Positions 11,728-23,223 of a stretch of 64,000 nucleotides of DNA are shown piece after piece. A model generated the notes under the pieces. That model saw only the letters and a program-made list of their open reading frames with translations, searched no databases and had not been told where the DNA came from. The DNA lies in NCBI GenBank assembly GCA_023853785.1, contig JAJIRX010000256.1:1-64000 (forward strand), in the 5' to 3' direction. Within the stretch, counting starts at the first letter, position 1. Every line of letters begins with the position of its first letter. Source of the stretch: Psilocybe azurescens. Taxonomy: Eukaryota; Basidiomycota; Agaricomycetes; Agaricales; Agrocybaceae. Made by a program: the position numbers and the translations under genes.

Positions 11728-14700
11728 ATGTCTCATCCACCTAGAAATCAAATGTTCCCAGAGCGCAGTAACTTCATGATCAATGGTGGCCATTTAGTAA
11801 GCGTTCAAGGCGATTATCACCACAATGTACACCGGGACAATGGTAAGAACTCTCTTCTGTCAAACTCATGCCGGTAGAGAATTTACATACGTGCTCTTGA
11901 AAGGACTACACATTCTTACCCAGTATATCGCATCTGGCGCAATGTTCGATTCGTCTGCACGATTCCCACCCGGAAAGTGTCATCCTGGGACACGAGAAAA
12001 AGCACTCAAGACCATAACAGACTGGATTATCGACCCTGCACCCGACCACAGTGTCATATGGCTATATGGCCCAGCAGGATCTGGAAAATCAGCTATCGCA
12101 CAGTCAATCGCAGAGCTTCTCTGGCGGTTATATCAAAGTCAGTACGGAGGAAGCTTTTTCTTTGCCGCCGGAGACAAAGACGGTAGGGGAGATGGTAACA
12201 AACTCTTCTCGACGCTCGCCTATCAGCTTGCAGTTCAATTCCCGCACTACTGCCCTTCATAAACGACACATTATTCAAAGATCCGATGCTTCCTACAAGG
12301 TCCATGGAAATTCAAATCAAGGCTCTTATCGTTGACCCTCTCTTACAAGTATCGAACTGGTCTGCCCACACGCCTACTATTATCATAGATGGTCTGGATG
12401 AATGCGCGGATTCAACTACTCAGAAGAACATTCTTTCTCTCATATCCTACAATATCCGTCATCATAAATTACCCCTTCGATTCCTTATTGCTAGCCGTCC
12501 CGAATATTGGATCAGAGATGTATTTGAAGTAGCGACTATCCACGATCTCACACTGCCCATATCACTCAATGAGATCGGCGACGCAAAAGGCGATATCGAG
12601 AGATATCTGGTCGCTGAATTCGCCGAGATTTGCAATAAATACAGCCGTATCATGTCATCTGTGGTGCAACCTTGGCCACCCACACGCATTGTCAGACGCT
12701 TCGTCGAAGAAGCTTCCGGCCAGTTTATCTATGCATCCACTATCGTCAAATTTGTTGGCTACTCGTCCGACTTCTGTGACCCTCGAGAACAGCTCCGGAT
12801 ATTGACGACGGCTGACCCTCATAGTGCCACTGCGTTCTCAACCCTCGACGCTCTCTATGCTGCAATTCTATCCCGCATTCCTGATACTCATCGAGCAGCA
12901 CTGAAACTTGTACTTGGCGGCATTATTCTCGACTTGACCGTTCAAGCAATAGAGATTTTTCTCGGAGTAGAAGCTGGAGTGATATCTATCATTTCAGATG
13001 CTCTCAGCTCCCTCATTCAAGTACGACCGGTTAAGTATGAAGCCGAAGAAGTATTGAAAGTGTTTTATGGCCTACGTGGCTGTCCAGAGAAAACAGAAAT
13101 ATGGTTCTACCATTTATCATTTCAGGAATTTCTTGAGAATCAACCTCGCTCGGGACAATATTTTGTGGACGTGGACGCAATTTCTCATCAGTTTTGGTTT
13201 ACTATTTTCAATTTGGTTGGGGACGCTTTAGCGCAGAAGCCCGAAGTTGAAAAACATAGGACTTAGTAAGCCCACTCGCTTTGTCTGGAATTGATGCTAA
13301 CTGCCTGTATTGAACATACCCACAGCACTATAGGTATAATGTCTCTGGAACACTTGTTGGACTTCGTATTTTGGCTACCTGACATTCACCCGGATATTTA
13401 CACTTTACAATATCTTTACGAAGACCTCGACTTGAAGTTGACAGCCTTCATTTCTTCCGAGTCAACAAATATTTTATACGGTTCATATATATTGCGATTT
13501 CTGGAAGCCTTTCCTCCCTGGCCGGACACACGCCGTCGAGAGCTATCCCACTATAAGAAAACTGTGGACCTCGTTAAGTCCAAAATCATACGTTATCTCG
13601 GAGCAAATGATATGTTCATTATTACCCCACTCGTATTCTACGCGCGGCGTAACGATATCTATAACGATGAATTGAGCGTTGACGAACTCAATCATCTTGC
13701 CGAAGTGAACCTATCGAGCGAGATTTACCATTCTTTCCTGTCTGTTCGGTGGGACTGGGAGTCGTCAGGTCCCGTCCGTGCAAAAATTCACATTCTATCC
13801 TCGTTCGATACATACCTGCGTGAATGCAAGGACGAAGAATGGCTTTCTCTATGGACCAGCCAATCTAGACGATTCATGTGTCTTTGTTTGACTGTATTAG
13901 GTAATGATAGCATGAAGCGTGCCAGAGACCCAAATGCGTAAGTTTCATACTGCTTTGATAGATATGTTATTGACCAATGTTTCTTCTAAATATTAAATCA
14001 AGCCCAAACTTGCTATCCCATGATGAGGTTCACATAAGACTGTATATTCTGGGTATTCTCTTAGATAAAAATACAATTGGGGGATCAGAGTCAAAGAATT
14101 TACTCTCCGATGCATGGGGACGACTGTTTTTGACACTTTTACTCGATCCCAGGCTGTGGAACATATTTCGTATACGCGAATCCGACAACAGAATACAGCA
14201 GATTGATTTTTTTATTAGATGCAATGTGCTGGATACACAGGGCACTGGTACGTATATATTTGTGTCTTTTTACGATAATATGGCACTAACTATCATGTAT
14301 CATGATTATTCCTATAGTGTTATCCTAAGTCGAGATCGCTGATTGCAGAGTACGACACAGGTCTGCTGGACAGACTGTCACAGGCAATAACTGGGATCTA
14401 TCATCGGTTCTTTTACACTCTTGCCAGAGCAGTCGATATCTCACGGAACCCATTCTCATTCAATCTCGAGACGGCAACCTGGGCGCTATGCTGCATTTGA
14501 TACAGCCGTCCGACGATAGCAACGTATACGCCATCGTAGAGGAAGCGATTACTGATCTGCACAAAGATTTTAATGAAGGATGGTTTTTCTTTGTCAAAAA
14601 TTTTCACGATCGGTTCTTCGGTCACCTTGCAGAGAATTACTCCATCGAAATCGACTCGGTTATTGAGCGCTCAAGCTGGTATCCTCACCTGGCTGCATAT

Positions 14701-15060
14701 CTTCTTAATTGGCAGGTCAAGTGTCAATATCAACAACTGCGTCCACAATTCGAGCGCCTATATCTCCCAGTTATATTTCTAAATACCTATCTTGGCGACT
14801 GTTTACCCTACGCATACCCAACTGAACAAAATCTGGCTGCACTCCGTGCATTACGTTTTTGTCCATCACAAATCCCACGCCATGGCATCCACCTTCTAGA
14901 TTCTGCTCTGGAATTAATACATTGTTATTGGTATGCCCTTATGATACGCCTTAAATCTCGTTACCTACGCTGACGCGTGCTTATGACGTAGAAATACGAT
15001 CGTTCATCTCTATCGCTTGAAGAGCTTGCTGGGGTCAGGGATGGCTCGCCTCACTATTTG
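11728..15060 (+). pseudogene. NACHT-domain NTPase (NLR-like), copy 2, frameshifted
   Basis: This is the paralogue of copy 1 in the same exon layout: ATG 11728 and introns 11843-11903, 13266-13325, 13938-14002, 14248-14317 and 14931-14991. Walker A GPAGSGKS is at 12068-12091 and Walker B IIIDGLDE near 12,380-12,405. It reads correctly through the T tract that is broken in copy 1 (GGSFFFAAGDKDG). It has its own one-base deletion near 12,243, giving an early stop at 12,260 before the frame resumes. Near 14,488 the frame TATWALCCI ends in TGA and the expected sequence (QPSDDSNV) resumes one base out; copy 1 has the same missing base. The C-terminus is in a different frame and the GFTRWL motif is lost. 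A functional product would need several corrections. Confidence 0.85.
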
Positions 15061-15870
15061 AAGACATTTGACTTGAAAGACCGACTCTCTAGAATGGCTG
15101 ACATACTCTCGATAATGGTCGATGGGAGCGAGTTGAGCGAAGACGGTGGACCAAACTTGAATGTTTGCATTCCGGAGCACATTTCCGTATAATGTGTTAG
15201 GAAATCCTCCACCCCCATGGATGAAGGGCTACCCCGAAGGGACTTGGCGCAGCACAGATGCCGAATGCGCCAACCACTCCGATCCGATCCTATACAAGGC
15301 CAGCCACAACCCACCATCTAGGAGAGGCAAAAACAAATTCTCTCGACAACTTGTTTTACAATTCGGACAGGCTGAAGTCGACGATTTTCTGAATCCAAGT
15401 GTTGCTTTCGTCTTGAAGCTCAATTGATACGTAGAGAACACGGATGTAGAGACCTTTCTGGTGCGTCACCAGTCGTACGGGATTGGTGGAATAAGGAAGG
15501 CTGCGTGTGTATCGATGCTCAAGTTTCTGGCGTGAGCGGTCGCGCGCATGTGGTCAGATAAAGATTAGATTAGATTAAGTCCACCCGCCGACAATACCGC
15601 CAAACACGACCTACTTTGTTCCCTTTTCGTCGCGCACTTGTTGTTGTCCTTATTCTTTCTTTTCTAAGCAGTGACCCCGTTCTTGTTCTTGTTCTTATAA
15701 CGGTTCCTCTGCATTATCTTCCCTATTAGCTACTTACTGTATGTGTACGTGACGCTCCTTCTTTCAATCTCTTACTGCCACCACACCACCACCACTACGA
15801 CAACGTACTGATTATTTTATCGTCTATATCGCTCGACGCTCAATCGTTCAATTCTACGACACTACAATAC
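15061..15870. other. Spacer between NACHT copy 2 and F-box gene
   Basis: This stretch aligns with 7,100-7,950 of the first module. Frames in it are short. No independent gene is supported, but it should contain the F-box promoter. Confidence 0.45.
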
Positions 15871-16278
15871 ATGCAGTCGACTGACGCGAGCGTGTCGAGC
15901 TGTTATAGCCAGGCGCAGTTGCAGACTACGGGCAAGAGTCGTAAGAGCAGCACGAGGAAGAAGCGTAAACGCCCCTCGTCTGTACAAATCCAGGACCAAG
16001 GCGACGACGACAGCCTCGAACAGAACAATAACCACGAAGGAGAAGGAGAAGGTTGGCCTGCTGCCACCGAACTGTCCGAGCAAACATTGGACGGGCAGAA
16101 CCCTGCCAAGCGGAGGAAGACGCGTTCCGGAATCGTTGAACGAAACCCGCATCCAGCCTCATCGCTATCCCCACCATCCTCGACGAAAGCGACACTCAAA
16201 ACTCAACCTCAACCTCAAATTTACACTCAAACTCGAACCACGTCCCAATCGCAACCCCCACCCCAAAACCCCATCTAA
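15871..16278 (+). CDS. Basic/Gln-rich N-terminal ORF upstream of F-box
   Basis: The 135-codon frame from ATG 15871 starts MQSTDASVSSCYSQAQL and contains a KKRKRPSS stretch (NLS-like) and a Gln/Pro/Thr-rich tail before TAA. The same segment precedes both F-box relics, so it has been part of this locus since before the duplications. It may be the true N-terminus of the F-box protein, joined by a missed intron or broken by a frameshift near 16,260, or it may be an upstream ORF. The sequence does not decide between these. Confidence 0.4.
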   Translation: MQSTDASVSSCYSQAQLQTTGKSRKSSTRKKRKRPSSVQIQDQGDDDSLEQNNNHEGEGEGWPAATELSEQTLDGQNPAKRRKTRSGIVERNPHPASSLSPPSSTKATLKTQPQPQIYTQTRTTSQSQPPPQNPI

Positions 16279-16304
16279 AGCGCAAGCCCAACCGCACGAA
16301 ACAG

Positions 16305-18145
16305 ATGGACCCGCTCTTAATCCCCGACGACGTCTTCATCGAGGTCTTCACGCACCTCTCCTCCCCGGCTGACCTCGCCGCGATCGTGCGCGTGTGCCGG
16401 CGGTTCCGCGATCTAGGGGCGCACGCAGCTGCTGCGCGAGCTGCGGTGGGTGCGGGCGGAGGCGACGCGGAAGAATCTGGAGGCGTGGGAGCGCTGTGGG
16501 TGGGAGGCAGGCGAGCTGATGCTGCCGCGGAAGGTGACGGTCGGGGTGGGGTTTGATTTTGGGACGGGGCATTATGGCTTTGATGTGCGTTGCATCTTCA
16601 TTTCTCTATCTCTCTCGTCTACTTTTTCTAATGGACGGATCACATACATCATACATACGACGATGCCCACCCACAGATGACCCCCGAGATGCGGCTCTAC
16701 GATGCGCTCTACGCCCAGCTCCCGCGCTTCACGCAGCTGCACACGCTCGCGCTCGACGGCACGGTCGTCTCGCTGCGCACATACGACGTCCTGCGCACCA
16801 TGCCCGCGCTGCGCACCCTCAGCCTCGTGAACTGCACATACATCCGCCTCGCAGCCACCTTCGGAGCGCAGATCGCGGCGGTGGCATGGCTGGCGGCAGC
16901 GAAAGCGGGCGTCAGGACGAGCACGGGCTCGGGGTGGGCGGTTGGCGGTGTGGAGGCGTTGCCATCTGTGTCTTCGTCTTTGGCGAATGCAACAGGGCCC
17001 ATGATGGCGGCGCCAGCGCGCCTCGCGTGGAGCGGCTCCCGCGCGGAGTGGGCGGCGAACATGCGCGTCCCGCCTGCGTACGCGTTTGCGCGGCTCCCTA
17101 TCACGGCGCTCGTGCTGGATAAAATCCATAGTGGCGCCAGTGCGGGCGGGAATGATTGGGACCAGGGAAGCAACGTGTTCCATCCGATGGGACTGGTATT
17201 TGCGAGGGGTTTGGAGAAATTGCGGGTGGTGTGGACGCCCGGGGCGGCCGAGGCGTGGGCGTTTGCGTGGGCGACTTATGGGGCGGATGGTGCTGGTGCT
17301 GGTGGGAGTTGGGGCGGTGTGTTGGACAATATTAGAGAGTTGGATGTCACCATCCCCATGCTCACGCGGGACCTCGTTGATTCCTTCGTCGCCTTCGTCG
17401 GGTGCTGCACGCGCACGTGTATGTTAAGTAAAGGAAAGGGCAAGGGAAAAGGAAAAGAGAGAGGTCCGCGGATACGCTTGGTGGTGGAACGGCATAATTT
17501 CTCGGAGCAGCATGTTGGCAGCGTGTTGGTTCCAGTGGCGGGGGTGTGGAGCTATGAGGGCCCGTTGGCAATCGCGAGGACGTTTTTGGATGTCGAAGCC
17601 GAGGACGAAGGCGAAGGCGCGGATGAAGGCGCAAACGCAGACGCACATATAAACACGAACACGGACATGCGCTTACGCAAAGTCGTCATGACCGAGTCTC
17701 TCGAGCTGCCCGCGCTCCTGCGCGGCCTCGAGCATCTCCCCAAGAGCGTGCAGGCGCTGGAGGTGCGGATGCGGACGTGGGACGTGGAGGTGCTCTTTGC
17801 GGTGCGCGAGCTGTTCCGGGACGTGCGCGAGCTGGTGGTGCGGTATGGCAGGGGCGAGTTTGGCGGGGTGAGTCGGGGTGGCTTTCTTCTCTCTCTTTCA
17901 GTTTTCCCTCTCTCTTTCTTGAGTTTTTCTTTCTTTTGATGAGATACTGATTGATTAATATTCGTTCTCATTTTTTAAAATTTATATAGGACTTCTTCGT
18001 AACACTCGGCGCGAACATCCTCTTCGACCTGCCGCATCTAACAACGCTCAAGCTCATGCGGGATACATCGTGCGTGCTCCCCGTCGGCAGACACCCGGGG
18101 GCCAGGGCCAGGCGTACGCACATGGGCAGTGGCATGGGCATGTAG
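16305..18145 (+). CDS. F-box/LRR-like protein, possible single frameshift
   Basis: A canonical F-box starts at ATG 16305 (MDPLLIPDDVFIEVFTHLSS, then CRRFRDL). F-box proteins bind Skp1 and recruit targets to SCF ubiquitin ligases. After RDLG the frame shifts by one near 16,420-16,430. The next frame gives LLRELRWVRAEAT, with GFDFGTGHYGFD before an intron at 16585-16676. Exon 2 (16677-17867) holds LRR-like runs (LHTLALDGT, LRTLSLVNC). A second intron fits at 17868-17989, and exon 3 ends at TAG 18143. GC content is high. A 43-bp in-phase intron could remove the shift but would also delete conserved F-box residues, so a true frameshift or assembly error is more likely. This is the best preserved of three copies. 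Confidence 0.65.
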
Positions 18146-19758
18146 CCCAAAAATCCACAGCAGCAGAATACAAATACGAATACAAATGTGAACGCGAATG
18201 CGAATAGCGCTAATGCGGGAGGGGGAGGGGGATTTGGCAAGGCGCGCCGCCGGGGAATGTGCCGGTTTATAACTACCCGAATGGGAGTAGTGTTTTGGGG
18301 CAGGGATTGGATCTGTGGGCTGATGATGATGCAGAGGGATGGGGACGGGGATGGGGACGGGGAAGGAGGTGGGGAGGATGACCAAGGCGGCGATGTGGGT
18401 GAAGTTGATGAGGATGCGGGTGCGGATGAGGATGGCCCATCGACACCCTCCCGCCCCCTACCTTGCACTCGCACTCGCACTCGGAAGCCCGATCCCGTGC
18501 CAGACGAAGGTCAAAGTCAAGACCCCTTTTACAATCCCAATCCTTGATGAACAGGAGCGGTCTGAGGGACTACCTTGTCGGGTGGGGCCGGTATTGTAAA
18601 CGGTTGAGGTGTGTGCAGGTGTGTAGAGGTAGGGTGTGGGAGCGGGCATTTGAGGGGATGGGTGGAGGGAGAGGAGGGTTGATGTTGGGTAATGGATGAG
18701 TTTTTTTTTGGGGGAAGGGCTGCGAAATTTTTGGATGTGCTTTCGCTTTTTCATTTCGCTTTTTCTCTCTTGTGTGCTTGATTCGATTTTTTGGTTCTGA
18801 TGTCCTTCAATTTTCGAGCATGAGCACAGGCACACGATCGTGCTATGTTTGTATGCTCTAGTTCCTTTTCATTCCACATACCTTTTCTCTCTTTCTTTCT
18901 TCCTGCCTTTCTTGATGTCGTCGTCCTCTTATTCGGTCGTGCTATATAAATTACATACATGTAAACGTAAATAACCCTGCTATGTTTACCCTGTATTACA
19001 TGTACAATATTGGCAATACATACAATGAATGGCAGAGGTCAATCCCCTTTCAGTACACGACGCCGGACGCCCAACCCTCGACGACCCTTCACACTGTAGC
19101 ATCCCGTGGATTGTCGATCATGATATTAAATGGAATTGCAACTCTTATTCGTTTTCCGGTTCGGTTTCATCAGAACGCCGTCTGTCAGGAGTCTAGACTT
19201 TTGGCTTGATGTGTTCCTACACAAAGGTTAAAGAATTAGAAAAGATGGAGCCGGTGCTGTGCCGGTAGATAACTCGCGGTCATACTATTACTATGCCTCG
19301 CCTGTGCCGCTGCACTCAATCTCAAATTAAAAATAAACAGAATGGAGGACCAGTGGGAAGCCGAAGCACTGCGAAGGGTGTAGGTGTGCTTTTTGGTGTG
19401 CTTGCGTGAAGTGAAGCGCTGGGATCCTGGGCTCAGTGCACCGATGGAATCCGCAAGGGGAACGACACGTATGGGCATGGAGGGGAGGAGGGAAGAAAGG
19501 GGTCCACAAGTCCACGCGCACCGGTGACCTAGTCCCCGTGAGTCCCTGGACCACTTCCCTGGACTACTTAAAGTTAAAATGGAGTCACATGCTGTGAATG
19601 TGATGCGGGAATTGAATTGAATTATTGAAATAGATTGAAATTGAAAACACGATAGCGATTTTCGTTTCCCTGCAGCGTTCCCTTCCTTCTTCCTTCTTCC
19701 TTCTTCTTCAGGGTTCTGCGCAGTTCCCTTCCGAGTCTACGGAGAGTGACTGACTGTC
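18146..19758. other. Degraded F-box 3' region and intergenic DNA
   Basis: From 18,146 to about 18,600 the sequence is low-complexity (AAT/ACG and GGGGA repeats, then Asp/Glu-coding triplets). It may be the former C-terminal tail of the F-box protein now out of frame. Nothing supported lies between 18,600 and 19,758 except a CTTCCTTCTTCC tract at 19,680 just before the next gene. Confidence 0.4.
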
Positions 19759-21180
19759 ATGGCCCCTGCCTCGTCGATACTGAGCATCTTCTCCTGCTGC
19801 CTCCAACGCAAGCCCACGGCGCCGTCATCAGGTCCTTTCGTGAGTGCATACTGTGTTGGGTTCTGTACTGTGTTGACGGGAGACGGGATTTGGGCTGGAA
19901 TACAGGACACGGGCCCGAATGAGCACTCTCATCTTATACCAGCTACTAATGACCCGTCGCCGTGAGTGTTCCGTACCCCTCTACCCCCTGTCCTGCCCCT
20001 GCCCACGTAGGGACGACAACCTGCGCAACGGTTTCTCATATGTACTGAATACTCGTAGGTCCTCGCCGAGCGCGTATGTGGTCGACCATCAGAGGATGAA
20101 GGAGCGGATGTCGCATATCGTGCGGTCGAAAGAGGGTGAGTGTTTTGCAGCCTCCTTCCTCCCCTCCCTTCTTTCCTCCTTTTCCTCCCCTTTCCTCCCG
20201 TCCTCCTGTCCTTCCCTTCGCGTTCCTTCTTTCCCTTGCACACCTTTTTTCACATCCTCCTTAATGAACACACAAACTAAAATGTCCCTCTCAAAAATAA
20301 AAGCAAAATGGTCAACGTCACATCCCACCTCCCGTTCAACCTGCACAACAAAAAGCTCAAATCCTCCTCGCGCTCCGCGATGGACGTGTCTACCTCCGCC
20401 TCCGCCTCTTCCTCGTCGCCCTCACGCTCAGCGTCCGCGTCGACGTCGCGCTCCGCGCGGAAGTTGAAGTTGAATAGGCCGTCGCTCAATTTCACGCCGT
20501 ATACCTCCTATGCTGGGACAGGGTCTGGGAATGTGCAGGGGCATGTGGGGGCGCCGCTGACGGGCGGGGCGGTCGTCGCTACCCCTGTATCGGGACACGG
20601 AGCGGGAGGACCGTCCAGGTCATCGTCCCTTGCATCCCGCGAGATGTCCTTGCACGACCACGAACACGAGGAGAGCGAGAGGTGGGGCAGGAGGACGCCG
20701 ATCCTGAACTTACGCCTCGTGCAGGGCGTGCCGTTCGTCCCTGCCGCTGCTGCTGCTGCGGGGCAGAGCGCAAGGGTAGTGGGCAAGCAGGCAGATGGAA
20801 CTGGAGTGGGGTCTAGGCGGGGGCGTGCGAAGCGGAAGGACGTCGGTGTCGACCTCGACCTCGACGATCAAGCCCGAGCTCGAGTTCAAGCAGAGGAAGG
20901 AGAGAGAGGAGAGGCCCAAGCGACCCCGCGGCTCCGCGATCCTCATCCGACCTCCTCCTCTCCTCCATCCCGCTCCCGCTCCGCCCAGTCCTCGTCCTCG
21001 TGCTCTTCGTCGGAGCCTTCGCTTCGCTCTCCATCTCCATCTCCTTTCGTGCCTAAAACAGAGGCCGATGCAGATGCAGCCGCACATCCAACACTTTGCG
21101 TCTCGCCCGCGTCGACGACTGGTGTGGGAGGATTCAAGTTGCGGGATGCGGGGCCGCTGGTTGTGAGCTGGGGCGATTGA
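19759..21180 (+). CDS. Conserved basidiomycete protein with N-terminal Cys-Cys, unknown function
   Basis: Exons fit at 19759-19839, 19906-19961, 20011 to about 20135, and 20304-21180. The short N-terminus has a Cys-Cys pair (SIFSCCLQ), a plausible lipid anchor. It is followed by VVDHQRMKERMSHIVRSKEG, KMVNV and PFNLHNK, an arrangement I recognise from uncharacterised mushroom proteins. It loosely recalls the LAMTOR1/Ego1 type of lysosomal or vacuolar anchor, but this is a guess. The long Ser/Arg-rich middle is disordered. The end GFKLRDAG...SWGD also fits the family. The third donor is ambiguous: GTGAGT at 20136 is the better site, but GTGTTT at 20140 keeps the frame into exon 4. No lesion is seen. 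Confidence 0.7.
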
Positions 21181-22709
21181 GGGCGTCGAGTTCCGCAGGT
21201 GTTAGGTGACGAGCATGGATAGCTGGCTATGTTGGTTATTTATGTTCATGGCGTTGAAGGATTCCGCCGTGGCTGCCCCCACCCCCATGTCCGCTTCCGT
21301 GTCCGCGTCGAGGCTCGAGTCCGTGTTTGCATCCACCCCCAGCCCCGATTTCGCGCATACATTTACCTTCATCTTCACCTTCACCCCTTATCCGTGTTCA
21401 TCTGATTTTACCTCCGACTGCTGCCCACTGCCCACTGCCCAAAACGTCACCGACGGCCACTACTAACAATACCGATACCAATACCGATACCACTGATACC
21501 GCGGACACCACTGTCAATATCAATATCGATATCAATACCATTATAAATAATACAGCTGCTTGGCCCTCGCCGTTTCTACCTCTACCTTTATTACCACGCT
21601 GCTCTAACGAGTTACGATGTCCAATGCCACCAATACCATCACTATCACACGCGTATGCGCGGGGTCGTGGCCAGTTGAATCTGACTCGGGCTCTTACTCA
21701 TATCCCCCCCTCACTCACACACAAGTTCTCTCTCCTGTCTCTTCCCTGTTTATCTATCTATCTATCGTATCGAACCAGACCACTCCCCAAAAAATGCAGT
21801 CGACGCTGTTTGTCGTACCGCACTCTCTCCTCGCGACACAAAGATTTAACATACCCTACCCAATTGTCCTACGCCTTCCTCTTCCTCTTCCTCTTATCTA
21901 GCCTTGACCTTGAATACGCGATACCAATGTTACATTTTGCTGGTTTTGTTGCTATTTCTATTTCGTACTCTTTCTTGACGATTCACTGGCTTACCTGCCC
22001 ACATCGCCTCTCACCACACAACACACACCTCCTTTCACCTCACCTCATCTCATCTCATCTCATCTCATTGCACATCCGCTCATCACACCACATCTTCTCA
22101 TCCCACCTCATTGTGTTTCTCTCATCACACCTGAACTTATCGCATCACATCTTATCCTTATCGCAGCATACCGCACTAGTACATACCACATGAACTCCGA
22201 TTTTGTTTTATCTTGTTTTGTTTCGTTCTTTGCTACCCTATCCTTGAAATGACAATCTACAATCTAGCGAACCGAAGGGAGGAATAAAGAAAAGAGCGAT
22301 CTACCGCCGCTCCCGCTCCGAGTGCGTTGTTCTTTTTTGTTTTTGTTTTGTTTTTGTTTTGTTTAGGACCTGAGGTCCCGGGGTGCTGCACGCCCCATGC
22401 ATTGAATGTTCATGAGACTTGTCAATAAGTTGTAGAGAAGGAGAAGCTACCTTGGGCCCTCGGATGTCACTCAGATTCAGAGTCAATACCGCTGCGCGGT
22501 ATCCGCCGATCTCCCCACAGTGACAAGGCTATTCGCCAGTGTAATCCTAAACTATATGATACTTATAGTGTCCGCCGTGCCGGTCCCCGTGTATTCATAC
22601 AATATGTATAAGCGCCGAGGCACTGGTACTGTGCGTTCGGAGCAATGAAAAGCAAAAGATAGAACCAAATGTTACGAGTCCTTTACGTAAGTAAAGACTC
22701 GTTCTTCTA
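21181..22709. other. 3' flank, low-complexity, no gene seen
   Basis: Contains GATACC/AATACC repeats near 21,470-21,550, a TCATC repeat near 22,040-22,070 and a TTTTTGTTTTG tract near 22,330. A long frame at 21,327-22,193 is made of Ser/Thr/Pro/Leu-rich low-complexity sequence with no domain pattern. It is more likely UTR and simple repeat than coding. This is the last host DNA before the large element. Confidence 0.5.
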
Positions 22710-22748
22710 TAACACTGCTGGCAGGGGGTTTTAGGCAGGGTAAAATCT
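22710..22748 (+). repeat. Left terminal inverted repeat plus TA target site
   Basis: TA (22710-22711) is followed by ACACTGCTGGCAG, a GGGGTTTTAGGCAGGG block and AAAATCT. It aligns with the reverse complement of 63,420-63,461 with small indels. The CACTG start fits CACTA-type transposons. Confidence 0.7.
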
Positions 22749-23223
22749 AGGTTAAATATTAGCTTGATTGTATTAAATTTATCCAGCTTTCACCTAATCG
22801 AAAAGACAATTAAAATGAAAACTGTGACCTGGCTCAAAATAGTCGAAACAAGAGAAATTTAACAAGTCTTTTATGGCGTGATTTATATTTAATTTTATGG
22901 AGATTTTGTGCCACCGAAAACAATAGCAACATTTGATATTTATGGAGAATTGTTCCTCAAACTAAATGTTAAAATTATTTATGGACAAAAACGATCGAAA
23001 GGCAACTATTATCAATAATTTCATACTTTCTAAAAGTAAAAATCGATTGTGACATTTTACCGACAATAAAAATCCTGCCAAAAGTTATACTTGAACTGCG
23101 CCAAAAGGAATAGGGTGCTGAAGGCCCCTCTGTGCGGTGCCTAGCAACCCGATTTGAGCACACTCGAACCTAGTATTCCTTCAGGCAATTGATAAGCAGT
23201 GAGACAGAGATTAGATAGGTTTG

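Noticed and set aside
16572..18480. Several minus-strand ORFs opposite the F-box gene
   Set aside because: GC-rich antisense shadows; the plus strand has F-box motifs, LRR-like runs and good introns.
21327..22193. 288-codon ORF as a gene
   Set aside because: Composed of simple repeats and Ser/Pro/Leu/His-rich filler with no conserved pattern; lies 3' of a complete gene.
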